Assembly (NCBI RefSeq): GCF_030913655.1
Contig: NZ_CP133189.1
Location: 3,331,001 to 3,395,000 of the forward strand
Reading direction: 5' to 3'
Length of the DNA stretch: 64,000 bases
From: Clostridium sp. MB40-C1
GTDB lineage: Bacteria; Bacillota; Clostridia; Clostridiales; Clostridiaceae
In this document: positions 8,811 to 17,386 of the stretch, piece by piece
How the letters are laid out: the number at the start of each line of letters is the position of its first letter
How positions within the stretch are numbered: the stretch's first letter is position 1
Made by a program: the position numbers and the translations under genes
Notes under the pieces: generated by a model
The model's database searches: none
Told to the model about the DNA's origin: nothing
What the model saw: only the letters and a program-made list of their open reading frames with translations

Positions 8811-9917
8811 ATGAAGAAATATATTAGAAATATATTAACTATATTAGTAACTATATCAATATTATTAAGCTTTATATCATGTGGGCAAAAAAAAGCAGAG
8901 GATGTGAAGGAAAAAGATAATTTTGATATGAAGATGGCTAGTTTAACTGTAGAGAATTACGTAAAGTTCACGAAAAATCAACAGTATGACCAAGCTAACA
9001 GTCTTGTAAGTGACAGTGTAAAAATAAACAAACAAGATTTAACGCAAAATGGATTAAAAATAACTGGATATAAAATGTTAGAGATGAATGAGTCAAATGA
9101 AGGAGGAAATTTTAAAATAGAAGTTATTAAAAGCAATGAAAGCAAACCAGAAACATTAATAACAGAATCAGAAATAATTGTAAAAAAAGAAGGAATTGAT
9201 TATAAAATAAATAAAATAAATACTGACATAAAGAAAGAGATTTTTTTTAATGATGGAATGCTTCGCTTGAGAAAAGAAAATGAAGTTGATACTAATTTAG
9301 TAACAGATATGCAAGGTCTCCCTAAATATGCCTATTCAAAAGATGATAAAGCAAAAATGAAAATGAATATAGTACCTAAAACAAATTTTGGGATTATAGA
9401 GTTTGGATATGAAGGGACTAGTATAGCGATGACTACTTTTGATAGTGATACTTTTATTGCTATTTTAATGTTAGACGATACTATGACAACTCAAGGGAAT
9501 AATGATAATCCACAAGATCAACAAAGTACTGGAGACCAGAAGGGAAAAAATGGAGGCAAGATTTTAAAAGAAGTACCTCTGGGCAAGAAAATTACATCAT
9601 GTGATATATTAACTAATTCTAAGGTAGAATTTATGCGGTTTTCTCTTGATGAAAAATATCTGGCTGTTCAATATATTGCCAATGACAATAGTAAAAGAGC
9701 TATTAGACTTTATGATACTTCAAATGGAGATATACTATCTGTTAATTTTGAAGAGGAATATCCTTTGAATAAAGTTCAAGTTATTTTAGGAGAATTCCAA
9801 AATGAAAAAATGAAGTATAAAGTAATACCTAAAAGTGAAAGCGATAAAAGTAATGATTATGTTGGTGAGTGGGAAATGGATTTAAAAGAGTTAAAATTAA
9901 AAAAAATAAGTAAGTAA
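8811..9917 (+). CDS. Lipoprotein of unknown function
   Basis: The signal peptide MKKYIRNILTILVTI is followed by a lipobox ending in FIS-C, so the mature protein begins at Cys20 and is lipid-anchored. Residues 40-130 (VENYVKFTKNQQYDQANSLV) resemble DUF3887-type regions. The remainder is beta-rich, and a linker near residue 240 is rich in Asn, Gln and Asp. The start ATG at 8811 is preferred over the GTG at 8799 because AGGTG precedes it by eight bases. No function can be assigned. Confidence 0.7.
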   Translation: MKKYIRNILTILVTISILLSFISCGQKKAEDVKEKDNFDMKMASLTVENYVKFTKNQQYDQANSLVSDSVKINKQDLTQNGLKITGYKMLEMNESNEGGNFKIEVIKSNESKPETLITESEIIVKKEGIDYKINKINTDIKKEIFFNDGMLRLRKENEVDTNLVTDMQGLPKYAYSKDDKAKMKMNIVPKTNFGIIEFGYEGTSIAMTTFDSDTFIAILMLDDTMTTQGNNDNPQDQQSTGDQKGKNGGKILKEVPLGKKITSCDILTNSKVEFMRFSLDEKYLAVQYIANDNSKRAIRLYDTSNGDILSVNFEEEYPLNKVQVILGEFQNEKMKYKVIPKSESDKSNDYVGEWEMDLKELKLKKISK

Positions 9918-9942
9918 ATTGATATGAAGCAGTTTTGTTATG

Positions 9943-9982
9943 AAAGTGTCTATAGTGTATAATAGCTAGAGACACTTTTATA
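9943..9982 (+). terminator. Intrinsic terminator after the lipoprotein gene
   Basis: AAAGTGTCT (9943-9951) pairs with AGACACTTT (9970-9978), followed by a short T stretch. Confidence 0.75.
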
Positions 9983-10000
9983 TATTTAAAGGAGAAAATT

Positions 10001-10927
10001 ATGAAAAGAACTTGGGGAGATAAAAGATATTATTCTTTAAATTATTTTTTAAGAAATAGATTTGGAGAAAAGGTATTTAAAATATCATTAGATGCAGGTT
10101 TCTCATGTCCTAATAGAGATGGAACTATAAGTCATGGAGGCTGTGTTTATTGTAGTGAGAGAGGTTCAGGAGATTTTGCAGGAGACAGAAATTTTTCTAT
10201 TTCTAGTCAATTTGAAGATATTAAATTAATGATGAATAAAAAGTGGAAAAGTGGAAAATATATAGCTTATTTCCAAGCTTATACAAATACTTATGATAGT
10301 ATTGACAGGTTAAAAGAGAAATATGATGAAGCGGTAAGGCAAAATGGAGTTGTGGCTTTGGCTATTGCTACTAGGCCTGATTGTTTGAGTGAAGAGGTTA
10401 TAGAATTAATAAGTTCTTATAATAATAAAGTATATACATGGGTTGAATTGGGTCTTCAAACTGCTAATGAAGAAATAGCTAAGGTAATAAATAGAGGATA
10501 TACTTTAGATGTTTTTGAAGATGCTTTATCGAGACTAAGAAAAAGGAATATTGATGTTGTTGTACACACTATTTTAGGGCTGCCAGGAGAAGAGGAAGAA
10601 GATATAATAAATACTATAAGATATCTATCACATAAAGATATACAGGGAATTAAGCTACATCTCCTTCATTTACTTAAGGGAACTCCTTTAGTTAAATTGT
10701 ATGCGGAAGGCAAATTGACATTTTTTAGTCAAGATGAATACATAGACTTAATTTGTAAGCTTATAACACTTATTCCGCAAAACATTGTTATACATAGGTT
10801 AACAGGAGATGCTCCAAGAAATCTTTTAATTGAACCTGTATGGAGCTTAAAAAAATGGGAAATTTTAAATGCAATAGATAAAAAGTTGGAAGAAGAAGAT
10901 TTGTATCAAGGGAAGTGTTACCAATAA
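10001..10927 (+). CDS. TIGR01212-family radical SAM protein (YtqA/YhcC)
   Basis: The radical SAM cluster motif is in CPNRDGTISHGGCVYC: the cysteines follow the C-x11-C-x2-C spacing of this family, not the common CxxxCxxC. It is full length (308 residues) with the ELGLQT and GLPGE motifs of the barrel. In Bacillus the family member is YtqA, and I recall recent work linking it to modification of the wobble uridine of tRNA; I am not certain of that. GGAG lies ten bases before the ATG. The gene is monocistronic. Confidence 0.85.
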   Translation: MKRTWGDKRYYSLNYFLRNRFGEKVFKISLDAGFSCPNRDGTISHGGCVYCSERGSGDFAGDRNFSISSQFEDIKLMMNKKWKSGKYIAYFQAYTNTYDSIDRLKEKYDEAVRQNGVVALAIATRPDCLSEEVIELISSYNNKVYTWVELGLQTANEEIAKVINRGYTLDVFEDALSRLRKRNIDVVVHTILGLPGEEEEDIINTIRYLSHKDIQGIKLHLLHLLKGTPLVKLYAEGKLTFFSQDEYIDLICKLITLIPQNIVIHRLTGDAPRNLLIEPVWSLKKWEILNAIDKKLEEEDLYQGKCYQ

Positions 10928-10960
10928 TATAATTAAAGAATTTTAATAATATTATAATGA

Positions 10961-11019
10961 AAAAAACTTGCATATAACCAGAATAAATTGAAAAATTTAT
11001 CTTGTATATATGCAAGTTT
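10961..11019. terminator. Terminator for convergent genes
   Basis: ACTTGCATAT pairs with ATATGCAAGT. On the minus strand it ends in seven Ts, fitting the HAD gene; on the plus strand the T run is short. Confidence 0.8.
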
Positions 11020-11023
11020 CGGA

Positions 11024-11677
11024 CTAGATAGCTTTAATTAATTCTGAATATTCATAAATATATTTATCAGCTACACTTATCATATCTTTTTCTTGATTTT
11101 TAGAATACTCATCATGTATTCCGACTACTTTCATGCCAGCAGCTTTAGCACCGATTATAGCGGGTAAAATATCTTCAAAGACAATACATTCTTCTGGTTT
11201 TACACCAAGTTTTTGAGCTGTTAATAAGTAAACATCAGGAAATTGTTTGCCGCGAGAGACTTCATCGGTGGTTGTAATCACATCAAAATACTCATATATA
11301 CCATTTACTTTTAAGCCAGTTTCAAGGAGTAGTGTACAATTGCTAGTAGCAAGCCCTATTCTTATTCCCGCAGATTTTAATATATCTAGGTATTTTTTTG
11401 CTCCGTATTTTAATTTAACGTTTAGCTTATATTCCTTAAAAGCCATATCATTCCATTCATCCATAATTTCTTGTATACTTTCTTCTAAGTTAAAGTTTTT
11501 TTTAAAGTATATAGCAGTTTGTTCAAAAGACAAATGCTCTATTTTTGATTTTAAGTTTTTGGGACATTCTAAATTTCTTTTTTTTAGAAAATCTATATCT
11601 ATTTTTGTCCAAACCCACATAGAGTCTATTAAAGTACCATCCATATCGAATATGGCGGCTTTTATATTATTTAACAT
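11024..11677 (-). CDS. HAD-superfamily (subfamily IA) phosphatase
   Basis: The nucleophile motif is FDMDGTLIDS at residues 10-19, motif II is LATSNC, and motif IV is CIVFEDILPAIIGAKAAG. The helical cap between motifs I and II is of the beta-phosphoglucomutase type. These enzymes dephosphorylate or mutate small phosphosugars or nucleotides; the substrate is not predictable. GGAGT precedes the ATG. It is followed on the minus strand by its terminator. The PAP2 gene upstream on the same strand may share a transcript (39-base gap). Confidence 0.85.
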   Translation of the reverse strand: MLNNIKAAIFDMDGTLIDSMWVWTKIDIDFLKKRNLECPKNLKSKIEHLSFEQTAIYFKKNFNLEESIQEIMDEWNDMAFKEYKLNVKLKYGAKKYLDILKSAGIRIGLATSNCTLLLETGLKVNGIYEYFDVITTTDEVSRGKQFPDVYLLTAQKLGVKPEECIVFEDILPAIIGAKAAGMKVVGIHDEYSKNQEKDMISVADKYIYEYSELIKAI

Positions 11678-11716
11678 ATAATATTCACTCCTTATTTGGT
11701 AATATAACTTAAAGTC

Positions 11717-12241
11717 TTATATAAAAGTATAGACTAAAAATGAGCAAAGGCTGCCTAAAAACATTCCAGCTAATACATCAGTTGGATAATGAACGCCTAG
11801 ATATATTCTAGATATACCAACCATAACAGCAAGCCCTATATACATAATTACATGGTTATGATAAAAAAATGAGGTTGTAATAGCTATTGAAAAAGCAGCA
11901 GTAGTATGTCCAGAAGGAAATGAGTGCTTATCTATTCCTATTTTTTTTATATTTAAATTAGTTACTTTTAAAAAAGGACGTATTCTGCTAACAGAAGTTT
12001 TTATTATTTGAACCATTGAGGCACTAAAAGCTAAGGTTATGCAAGTACTTATTCCTAAATTGTGAATGGTTTTGTTAGGATTGATTATAGTAAATATACA
12101 GAATAAAATTGAAAATGACAGAGAACCCAAATAGGTAATAGGAGTCATTATGAAATCTAAAATTTTGCAACTTAGTGAATTGTTTATTGATTTTAAAATA
12201 GCAATATCTTTTTTTTCAATTCTCTTTAAAAAAGTATTCAA
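11717..12241 (-). CDS. PAP2-family phosphatase, possibly undecaprenyl-pyrophosphatase
   Basis: All three PAP2 blocks are present: KTSVSRIRP, SFPSGHTTAAF and SRIYLGVHYPTDV. Five to six membrane helices surround them in 174 residues. The size resembles BcrC-type undecaprenyl-pyrophosphate phosphatases, which recycle the cell-wall lipid carrier; a general lipid phosphatase is equally possible. The start is TTG, with GGGGGGA about ten bases before it. Confidence 0.85.
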   Translation of the reverse strand: MNTFLKRIEKKDIAILKSINNSLSCKILDFIMTPITYLGSLSFSILFCIFTIINPNKTIHNLGISTCITLAFSASMVQIIKTSVSRIRPFLKVTNLNIKKIGIDKHSFPSGHTTAAFSIAITTSFFYHNHVIMYIGLAVMVGISRIYLGVHYPTDVLAGMFLGSLCSFLVYTFI

Positions 12242-12544
12242 AAAACTAGTCCCCCCATATAATATCAGTAATATTATTCTAACATAAGATTTTAAGTTGT
12301 AATATATAAAATCAGTATTATTTTAATTTTACATAATCAATATTAACATTATGTTTAGATTATTTTAAAGAATGGTTAAAATCATAAAAAATATAAGCGA
12401 TTCTAAGTTATAGATAAAGAAAATTATTCTTATAAGGAAATTACATCTGAACCTTAAAATCACTTAATTGAGGAAATTGTATCATTAAAAATTTGAAATA
12501 CGTAATGCAAGTTTTATACTTATGGAATCATCTAAGTTTCTCAA
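12242..12544. other. Intergenic region, no gene seen
   Basis: 303 AT-rich bases lie between the PAP2 gene start and the hydrogenase stop codon. They contain the ribosome binding site of the PAP2 gene. I see no clear terminator for the hydrogenase gene and no open frame with a start signal. Confidence 0.6.
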
Positions 12545-13891
12545 TTATAAGTTTCGTTTGAAAATATTGACTTTTTCTTTTACAGATAAATCTTCAACAG
12601 AATTAATACCTAGCTGTTTGAGAACTTTATCCATACATTCATTGTCCAAAGAAATTTTAACTTCTGAGTTTTCAGCAAATTTATCAACTAATTCTTGGCC
12701 TTTTTCTCTATCAATATTTACTTTAGGACCTCCAACACATCCTTTAATACAACCCATTCCTTCTATAAAATTTGCGTCGATTTCTTTTTTTTGTAGTTTA
12801 TCTAGTATATTTCTACATTCTTTAATACCGTCTCCTTTTACTGTTTTCAAAAATTTAGATTTTTCTGGAAAAAGACGATGGATTGCTTCGGTGATTGCCA
12901 TAGAAACCCCACCAGTACGAGCATATATTCTACCTTCTCTTGAAGCATATTCTGTTGAAATATCTTCTTTAAGATCCTTGGGATTTATGTTTAAAGCATT
13001 AAATATGTCTTTAAGTTCTTGAAATGTTAAAACATAGTCTATGATACCTATTAAATCCTTTTCTTTTGCTTCAGCTTTTTTAGCAATACAAGGTCCGATA
13101 AAAACAACTTTACAATTAGGATTTAGAGTTTTTAAAACTTTTCCAGATGCAATCATAGGAGAGACAGAAGGGGATACATGGTCTAATAGATTATTATATA
13201 CTTTCTGTAACATGCCTATCCACATAGGACAGCAGCATGAGGTAATCATAAAGTCATCTTTTGTTTTTACAAGATGATTAAATTCTACGGCCTCTTTAAT
13301 AGTTAATATATCTGCAAAAAATGCCACTTCAACCATATCTGTAAAGCCAAGTTGTTTAAAAGCCGTTCTAAGTTGATGAATAGTTACATCTTCTCCAAAT
13401 TGACCTATTATTGAAGGAGCAACTGCGGCAATTACCGTAGCTTTTTTATTTAATAAGTCTATAAGAGGCATGAATTCTACTTTATCAATAATACTGCCTG
13501 TTGGACATGCTTCTACACAAAAGCCACAGTCAGTACATTTATCATTACTAATATAAGTTTTATGTGTATATTTATCTAAAAGTATTGCATTAAAGGGACA
13601 AGATTTTTGACAAAGTGTTTTACCAGTAGAATCTGCGCAATCCATGGAACAATCTCTTATTTTATGAACTACTTTATGATGTATCTCATAATTAGCTATA
13701 GCATTTTTTAAATGATCAATATAATTACTATCATATTGAACATCTACTCCGCAAAGGGAAGAAACTAGATTACTTAAATAGTTTTTATCAATAGAATCAT
13801 TTGATATTAATTTGGAAACAGTTTCTTCAAAATTTTCTTTGTAATATGCTTTTACTAAAGAACTAAATAATTCTTTATAATCAGTATTCAT
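12545..13891 (-). CDS. [FeFe] hydrogenase, group-B-like with TSCCCP motif
   Basis: The enzyme reduces protons to or oxidises H2 with ferredoxin as likely partner, in the cytoplasm. Residues 81-130 form a two-cluster ferredoxin domain; one cluster has the regular CTDCGFCVEACP, the other an unusual spacing (C81, C85, C94, C98). H-cluster motifs are L1 TSCCCPMW (C219-C221), L2 IGPCIAKKAEA (C268) and L3 EGMGCIKGCVGGP (C381, C385). The extra cysteine in L1 and the GPC form of L2 differ from classical group A enzymes (TSCCP, MPC) and point to group B. AAGGAAGAG precedes the ATG. No maturation genes are nearby. Confidence 0.9.
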   Translation of the reverse strand: MNTDYKELFSSLVKAYYKENFEETVSKLISNDSIDKNYLSNLVSSLCGVDVQYDSNYIDHLKNAIANYEIHHKVVHKIRDCSMDCADSTGKTLCQKSCPFNAILLDKYTHKTYISNDKCTDCGFCVEACPTGSIIDKVEFMPLIDLLNKKATVIAAVAPSIIGQFGEDVTIHQLRTAFKQLGFTDMVEVAFFADILTIKEAVEFNHLVKTKDDFMITSCCCPMWIGMLQKVYNNLLDHVSPSVSPMIASGKVLKTLNPNCKVVFIGPCIAKKAEAKEKDLIGIIDYVLTFQELKDIFNALNINPKDLKEDISTEYASREGRIYARTGGVSMAITEAIHRLFPEKSKFLKTVKGDGIKECRNILDKLQKKEIDANFIEGMGCIKGCVGGPKVNIDREKGQELVDKFAENSEVKISLDNECMDKVLKQLGINSVEDLSVKEKVNIFKRNL

Positions 13892-14243
13892 GAAACTCTC
13901 TTCCTTTCAAATAAGTAATTGTTAAATAAAATCTCAGTAATAAGTTTATTTTTTGCAATAGAAGAGAAGTATATACCAATTACTTTAGAGAGGGGAGGTA
14001 TTAATAATATGAAATATATAATAAAGGCAAGAATTAATACAATGAATTCAACAATTTAAAGTGGATACTTAGGAATACTAAAGGAAGTTTTAAAAGAGTG
14101 TAAAACAACACTATTTTAAAAAAGAACACTGATATAAAAGAAGTTGCAGCAACTAATTGCGTAGTGTAAAAGGATACTATTTAAAAACAGAATTTTATCT
14201 AAAAGTAAGCATAAAAAAAGAAGTTATTTTATAAATAACTTCT
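13892..14243. other. Intergenic region with a decayed short reading frame
   Basis: After the hydrogenase promoter region, a strong ribosome binding site (GGGGAGG near 13992) precedes ATG at 14009, but the frame stops after 16 codons (14059). The same frame then stays open for a further 18 codons, with more stops afterwards. This looks like the remnant of a small gene; I cannot recognise it. Confidence 0.35.
14213..14243 (-). terminator. Terminator of tRNA-Pro
   Basis: On the minus strand AAGAAGTTATTT pairs with AAATAACTTCTT and is followed by seven Ts, directly after the tRNA's CCA. Confidence 0.85.
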
Positions 14244-14319
14244 TGGTCGGGGTAGCAGGGCTCGAACCCGCGGCCTCATGGTCCCAAACCACGCGCGCTA
14301 CCATCTGCGCTATACCCCG
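14244..14319 (-). tRNA. tRNA-Pro (anticodon TGG)
   Basis: The minus strand starts with CGGGGTA, pairing with TACCCCG, and the anticodon loop reads TTTGGGA with anticodon TGG. The T-arm carries GGTTCGAGCC, and CCA is encoded. A promoter with TTGACT (14355-14360) and TATAAT (14332-14337), spaced 17 bases, lies upstream, so it is a one-gene unit. Confidence 0.97.
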
Positions 14320-14331
14320 TCAACGAAGTAT

Positions 14332-14360
14332 ATTATATAACTATATTGTGAAAAAGTCAA
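14332..14360 (-). promoter_or_regulatory. Sigma-A promoter of tRNA-Pro
   Basis: The minus strand reads TTGACT, 17 bases, TATAAT, ending 13 bases before the mature tRNA. Confidence 0.8.
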
Positions 14361-14454
14361 TAAGTATTTTATATTTAAAACCATACAACCATATAATTAT
14401 TAATATATAGACTTAAATGTATTTTAATCGGAGTCGTATTATAAGGAGGATTTT

Positions 14455-14670
14455 TTATTTTGGAGCTAAAAATAGCAAGTAAATATTGCAAATGATATTT
14501 ACTAACCAGCTTATAGAAAAGAATATACATAGGGGAGCTATTAGTTTTTCCATATTCCTAATTTTAAAGAGTTTTAATGCCAAAAACATTAATAATACGA
14601 TTATTGTTCCTACAACACTTATTCCTAAAAAAAAGTTTGAGAGTATATTTACTATATCAGACATAGACAT
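14455..14670 (-). CDS. Small membrane protein, two helices
   Basis: The 71-residue protein has two hydrophobic helices (about 12-33 and 44-68) separated by a short basic loop (KLFKIRNMEK). AGGAG lies eight bases before the ATG, which supports real translation. I do not recognise the family. It may be a clostridial small membrane protein of unknown role. Confidence 0.6.
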   Translation of the reverse strand: MSMSDIVNILSNFFLGISVVGTIIVLLMFLALKLFKIRNMEKLIAPLCIFFSISWLVNIICNIYLLFLAPK

Positions 14671-15004
14671 ATTATTTCTCCTATGAATTTTTAATTATAA
14701 GGGCATTAATGTAATCATTATTCAATAAAATACAGTTAAATTTAAATAAAAGCAACATATAAATAAATTATATAACATAGAATTATATTATGGTATATAA
14801 TTTTTAAAATTGTGAAGTAAATAATAAAAAATAGGCTATGCTTAGGATGAGATAATTAACATCTACAAGTATAGCCTACTTTTTATAACTGCAAAATTTC
14901 ATAATTTTTAAAATGTACAATTGATTATAAGTACTATTTGAAAAATTTAAAATAAATTATTATCTCATACCTAGATTTTTAATGTATAAATCTAAAATAA
15001 AAGA
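14671..15004. other. Intergenic region with one terminator
   Basis: 334 AT-rich bases. The only clear structure is the hairpin at 14831-14883, which terminates the next gene on the minus strand. No open frame with a start signal is seen. Confidence 0.6.
14826..14883 (-). terminator. Terminator of the three-helix membrane protein gene
   Basis: TAGGCTATGCTT and AAGTATAGCCTA pair with one mismatch. The A-rich flank becomes a T run on the minus strand. Confidence 0.7.
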
Positions 15005-15313
15005 CTAGTTATCTTTGTCTCCAATCCCTCTTGTAGGAACAGTAGAAGTTATAAATCCAACAAAAATTGATACTACGGCAGGTGCAATTACATTTAGCTG
15101 ACCTATAAAACGAGTTTTGTAAAAAATAAGAGCTGTAACACCTGTTATAATAACTGTGCCTAAAAAGATGTATATTACAAATTTTGCAAATGAGCTAAGA
15201 AACTTTTCATATATTTTATGTCTTGTGGGTCCACTTATTACTGTTTTAAAAAGATAATAAGAAACAAATATAATAACTATATCTACAACTCCAGATATTA
15301 AAAAATTTTTCAT
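15005..15313 (-). CDS. Small membrane protein, three helices
   Basis: The 102-residue protein has hydrophobic segments near residues 4-24, 42-63 and 73-91, with a basic loop between the first two (TRHKIYEK). A consensus AGGAGG precedes the ATG. The family is not recognised. It has its own terminator and is therefore a single-gene unit. Confidence 0.6.
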   Translation of the reverse strand: MKNFLISGVVDIVIIFVSYYLFKTVISGPTRHKIYEKFLSSFAKFVIYIFLGTVIITGVTALIFYKTRFIGQLNVIAPAVVSIFVGFITSTVPTRGIGDKDN

Positions 15314-15538
15314 TATTAAAACCTCCTAAAAATATTCAATGATAGTTTTACCCTATTTTAGAATTTTATCCGATGTCTACCGCCACTAATGGTTCAGCAC
15401 ATTCTGTGAAAATAATTTAAATTAAATCAAAGATTTCAATTGTCTGCTTTTGTACAGAGGGTGAGTTGAGCGCTGGTATGCTAATGAACTGGGATTTTTA
15501 GATAATGGTATAGTATTATGTATTAAGATTAGAATTTA

Positions 15539-15567
15539 TTGACAATAATTAGTAAGGGAAGTATAAT
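15539..15567 (+). promoter_or_regulatory. Sigma-A promoter of the metal ABC transporter operon
   Basis: Consensus TTGACA (15539-15544) and TATAAT (15562-15567) are 17 bases apart. A promoter this strong needs a repressor, and a fitting palindrome follows. Confidence 0.85.
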
Positions 15568-15580
15568 TATAAAGAATCTT

Positions 15581-15605
15581 AATAATGCAAATGATATGCA
15601 TTATT
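15581..15605. promoter_or_regulatory. Fur/Zur-family-like operator palindrome
   Basis: AATAATGCA (15581-15589) and TGCATTATT (15597-15605) are perfect inverted repeats around AATGATA. The 25-base site is palindromic except for one base pair and starts 13 bases after the -10 box. The position over the transcription start is that of a repressor site. Zur or another Fur-family regulator is the likely ligand, given the transporter. Confidence 0.6.
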
Positions 15606-15630
15606 ACTAAAATTAATATGAGGAGGGTAT

Positions 15631-16395
15631 ATGAAAGATATAATTGAAATAAATGAAGTAAGCGTGTATTATGATAAATTTTGTGCTTTAAATAATGTAA
15701 ATTTAAAAGTAAAGGAAAAGGAGTTCTTGGCTATTTTAGGCCCTAATGGCGGAGGGAAAAGTACTCTATTAAAACTTATATTAGGATTTAAGGAACCCAA
15801 ATGCGGCAAGATAAAAGTATTAAATAATAAGCCTAAGGATGCTAGAAATAACATAGGATACGTTCCTCAATCTTCAAAGTTTGACAAGGAATTTCCTATT
15901 AATGTTGAGGATGTAGTTTTAATGGGAAAATTAAATAATAAGGTTAGTCCCTTTTTTAGATTTACTAATAAAGATAAAGAAAAAGCTTATGGAGTTATGG
16001 AAAAACTTGATATATATAATTTAAAAGATAGACAGATAGGGCAGCTATCAGGAGGACAGCTTCAAAGAGTATTGATTGCTAGAGCACTTGTATTACAACC
16101 TAAAATTTTACTTTTAGATGAGCCTACAGCAAGTTTAGATGCTCAAGCTAAGATAGATATATATAATTTGTTAAGAGATCTTAATCGAAATATAACTATA
16201 GTATTAGTTACACATGATATAGAGATAATTTCTAATTATGCTACAAACATAGTTTGTATAAATAAAGAATTGTACTATTCTGGTGAAATTGAAAAAGATA
16301 CTGAAATCAGCACAAATTTTTTTAAGTGTCCTACAAATTTTATAGAGCATATGAATGCCAAACAATATTCTAAAACCTTATACGGAGGAATCTAA
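15631..16395 (+). CDS. Zinc/manganese ABC transporter ATP-binding protein (ZnuC-like)
   Basis: The ATPase of a metal importer of the ZnuABC/MntABC class. Walker A is GPNGGGKST, the signature LSGGQLQRVLIARAL, Walker B ILLLDEPTASLD, and the switch histidine lies in VTHD. It is full length at 254 residues. AGGAGGG precedes the ATG. The stop codon overlaps the start of the permease gene by one base. The metal is inferred from family and operator; zinc and manganese importers cannot be told apart by sequence alone. Confidence 0.9.
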   Translation: MKDIIEINEVSVYYDKFCALNNVNLKVKEKEFLAILGPNGGGKSTLLKLILGFKEPKCGKIKVLNNKPKDARNNIGYVPQSSKFDKEFPINVEDVVLMGKLNNKVSPFFRFTNKDKEKAYGVMEKLDIYNLKDRQIGQLSGGQLQRVLIARALVLQPKILLLDEPTASLDAQAKIDIYNLLRDLNRNITIVLVTHDIEIISNYATNIVCINKELYYSGEIEKDTEISTNFFKCPTNFIEHMNAKQYSKTLYGGI

Positions 16396-17213
16396 TGATT
16401 AATGCATTTATACAATATGCCTTTATACGACATGCTGTATTTGGAATTGTTCTTGCAAGTATAGTATGTGGAATAATTGGTACGATTATAATAGAAAAAA
16501 AGTTAGTAATGATGAGTGGTGGAATAGCTCATACTGCTTTTGGCGGAATAGGTATGGGATATTTTTTAGGAATAGAACCTATTATAGGAGCACTTATTTT
16601 TTCAATTCTATCTTCACTTGGTATTGCAAAAATAAACAGAGGAAGTAATACTAATTCAGATACACTAACAGCTATGTTTTGGTCTCTTGGAATGGCTCTT
16701 GGAATATTATTTATAGCTTTTACCCCAGGATACCCTCCGGACATGACATCTTATTTATTTGGTGACGTTTTAAAAGTTTCAAAATTGGATATAAAAGTTA
16801 TGATTATAATTAATATACTAGTAGTGTTTATAATTACAATGTTTTTTAATTATTTCAAGTTTTATTTATTTGATGAGGAATTTACAAGTGTTTTAGGAAT
16901 TAACACTATTTTTTTTGAATATGTACTATATATTCTTATTGCTTGTACAATAGTAGTTTTAATAAGAGTTGTAGGAATAATATTAGTAATAGCATTACTT
17001 ACTGTCCCACCAGCTATTGTAAAACAATTTACTTATGATTTAAAGAAAATTATGATTATATCTATAATTTTAGGAGCTATATTTGGATTAACAGGATTAG
17101 TATTTTCTTATTACTTTAATATAGCTTCAGGAGCCTCTATAATTATTTTTGCTGTAGGAAGTTACATGATTACTTATTTCATAAATTATAGTTTGAAAAA
17201 ATGTCATAATTGA
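16395..17213 (+). CDS. Zinc/manganese ABC transporter permease (ZnuB-like)
   Basis: The 272-residue ABC-3-type permease has about eight membrane helices and the conserved starts MMSGGIAHTAFGGIG and VGIILVIALLTVPPAIV. It starts inside the stop codon of the ATPase gene (TAATG), with GGAGG upstream, so translation is coupled. No solute-binding lipoprotein gene follows; the next gene is convergent. The binding protein must be encoded elsewhere or not be needed. Confidence 0.9.
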   Translation: MINAFIQYAFIRHAVFGIVLASIVCGIIGTIIIEKKLVMMSGGIAHTAFGGIGMGYFLGIEPIIGALIFSILSSLGIAKINRGSNTNSDTLTAMFWSLGMALGILFIAFTPGYPPDMTSYLFGDVLKVSKLDIKVMIIINILVVFIITMFFNYFKFYLFDEEFTSVLGINTIFFEYVLYILIACTIVVLIRVVGIILVIALLTVPPAIVKQFTYDLKKIMIISIILGAIFGLTGLVFSYYFNIASGASIIIFAVGSYMITYFINYSLKKCHN

Positions 17214-17279
17214 AAAATGTTGTAGTTTAATGAATGGCATCAGAGAAAGATGTTTTCAAAAATATATGTTGCATCTATT

Positions 17280-17313
17280 ACACCTTCAGTATGTAAAGAA
17301 ATACTGAAGGTGT
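17280..17313. terminator. Strong hairpin between convergent genes
   Basis: ACACCTTCAGTAT pairs perfectly with ATACTGAAGGTGT across eight bases. No long T run follows on either strand, so termination is likely but not certain. Confidence 0.6.
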
Positions 17314-17386
17314 AGGTTTAAAGAAATGTTATTATTGCTATTGAATCCTTTTCTAGCGTGTCTAAAGCAAGATCTTTTACTCTTAG

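Larger units (their letters stand above)
15314..15630. other. Intergenic region: repeat fragment and metal-transporter promoter
   Basis: The 16 bases TTTTATCCGATGTCTA at 15364-15379 are identical to 55661-55676. The rest up to 15530 shows no gene. The promoter and operator of the metal transporter occupy the end. Confidence 0.6.

Noticed and set aside
12522..13022. A 166-codon plus-strand frame
   Set aside because: It is antisense to the hydrogenase gene, whose motifs are unmistakable.
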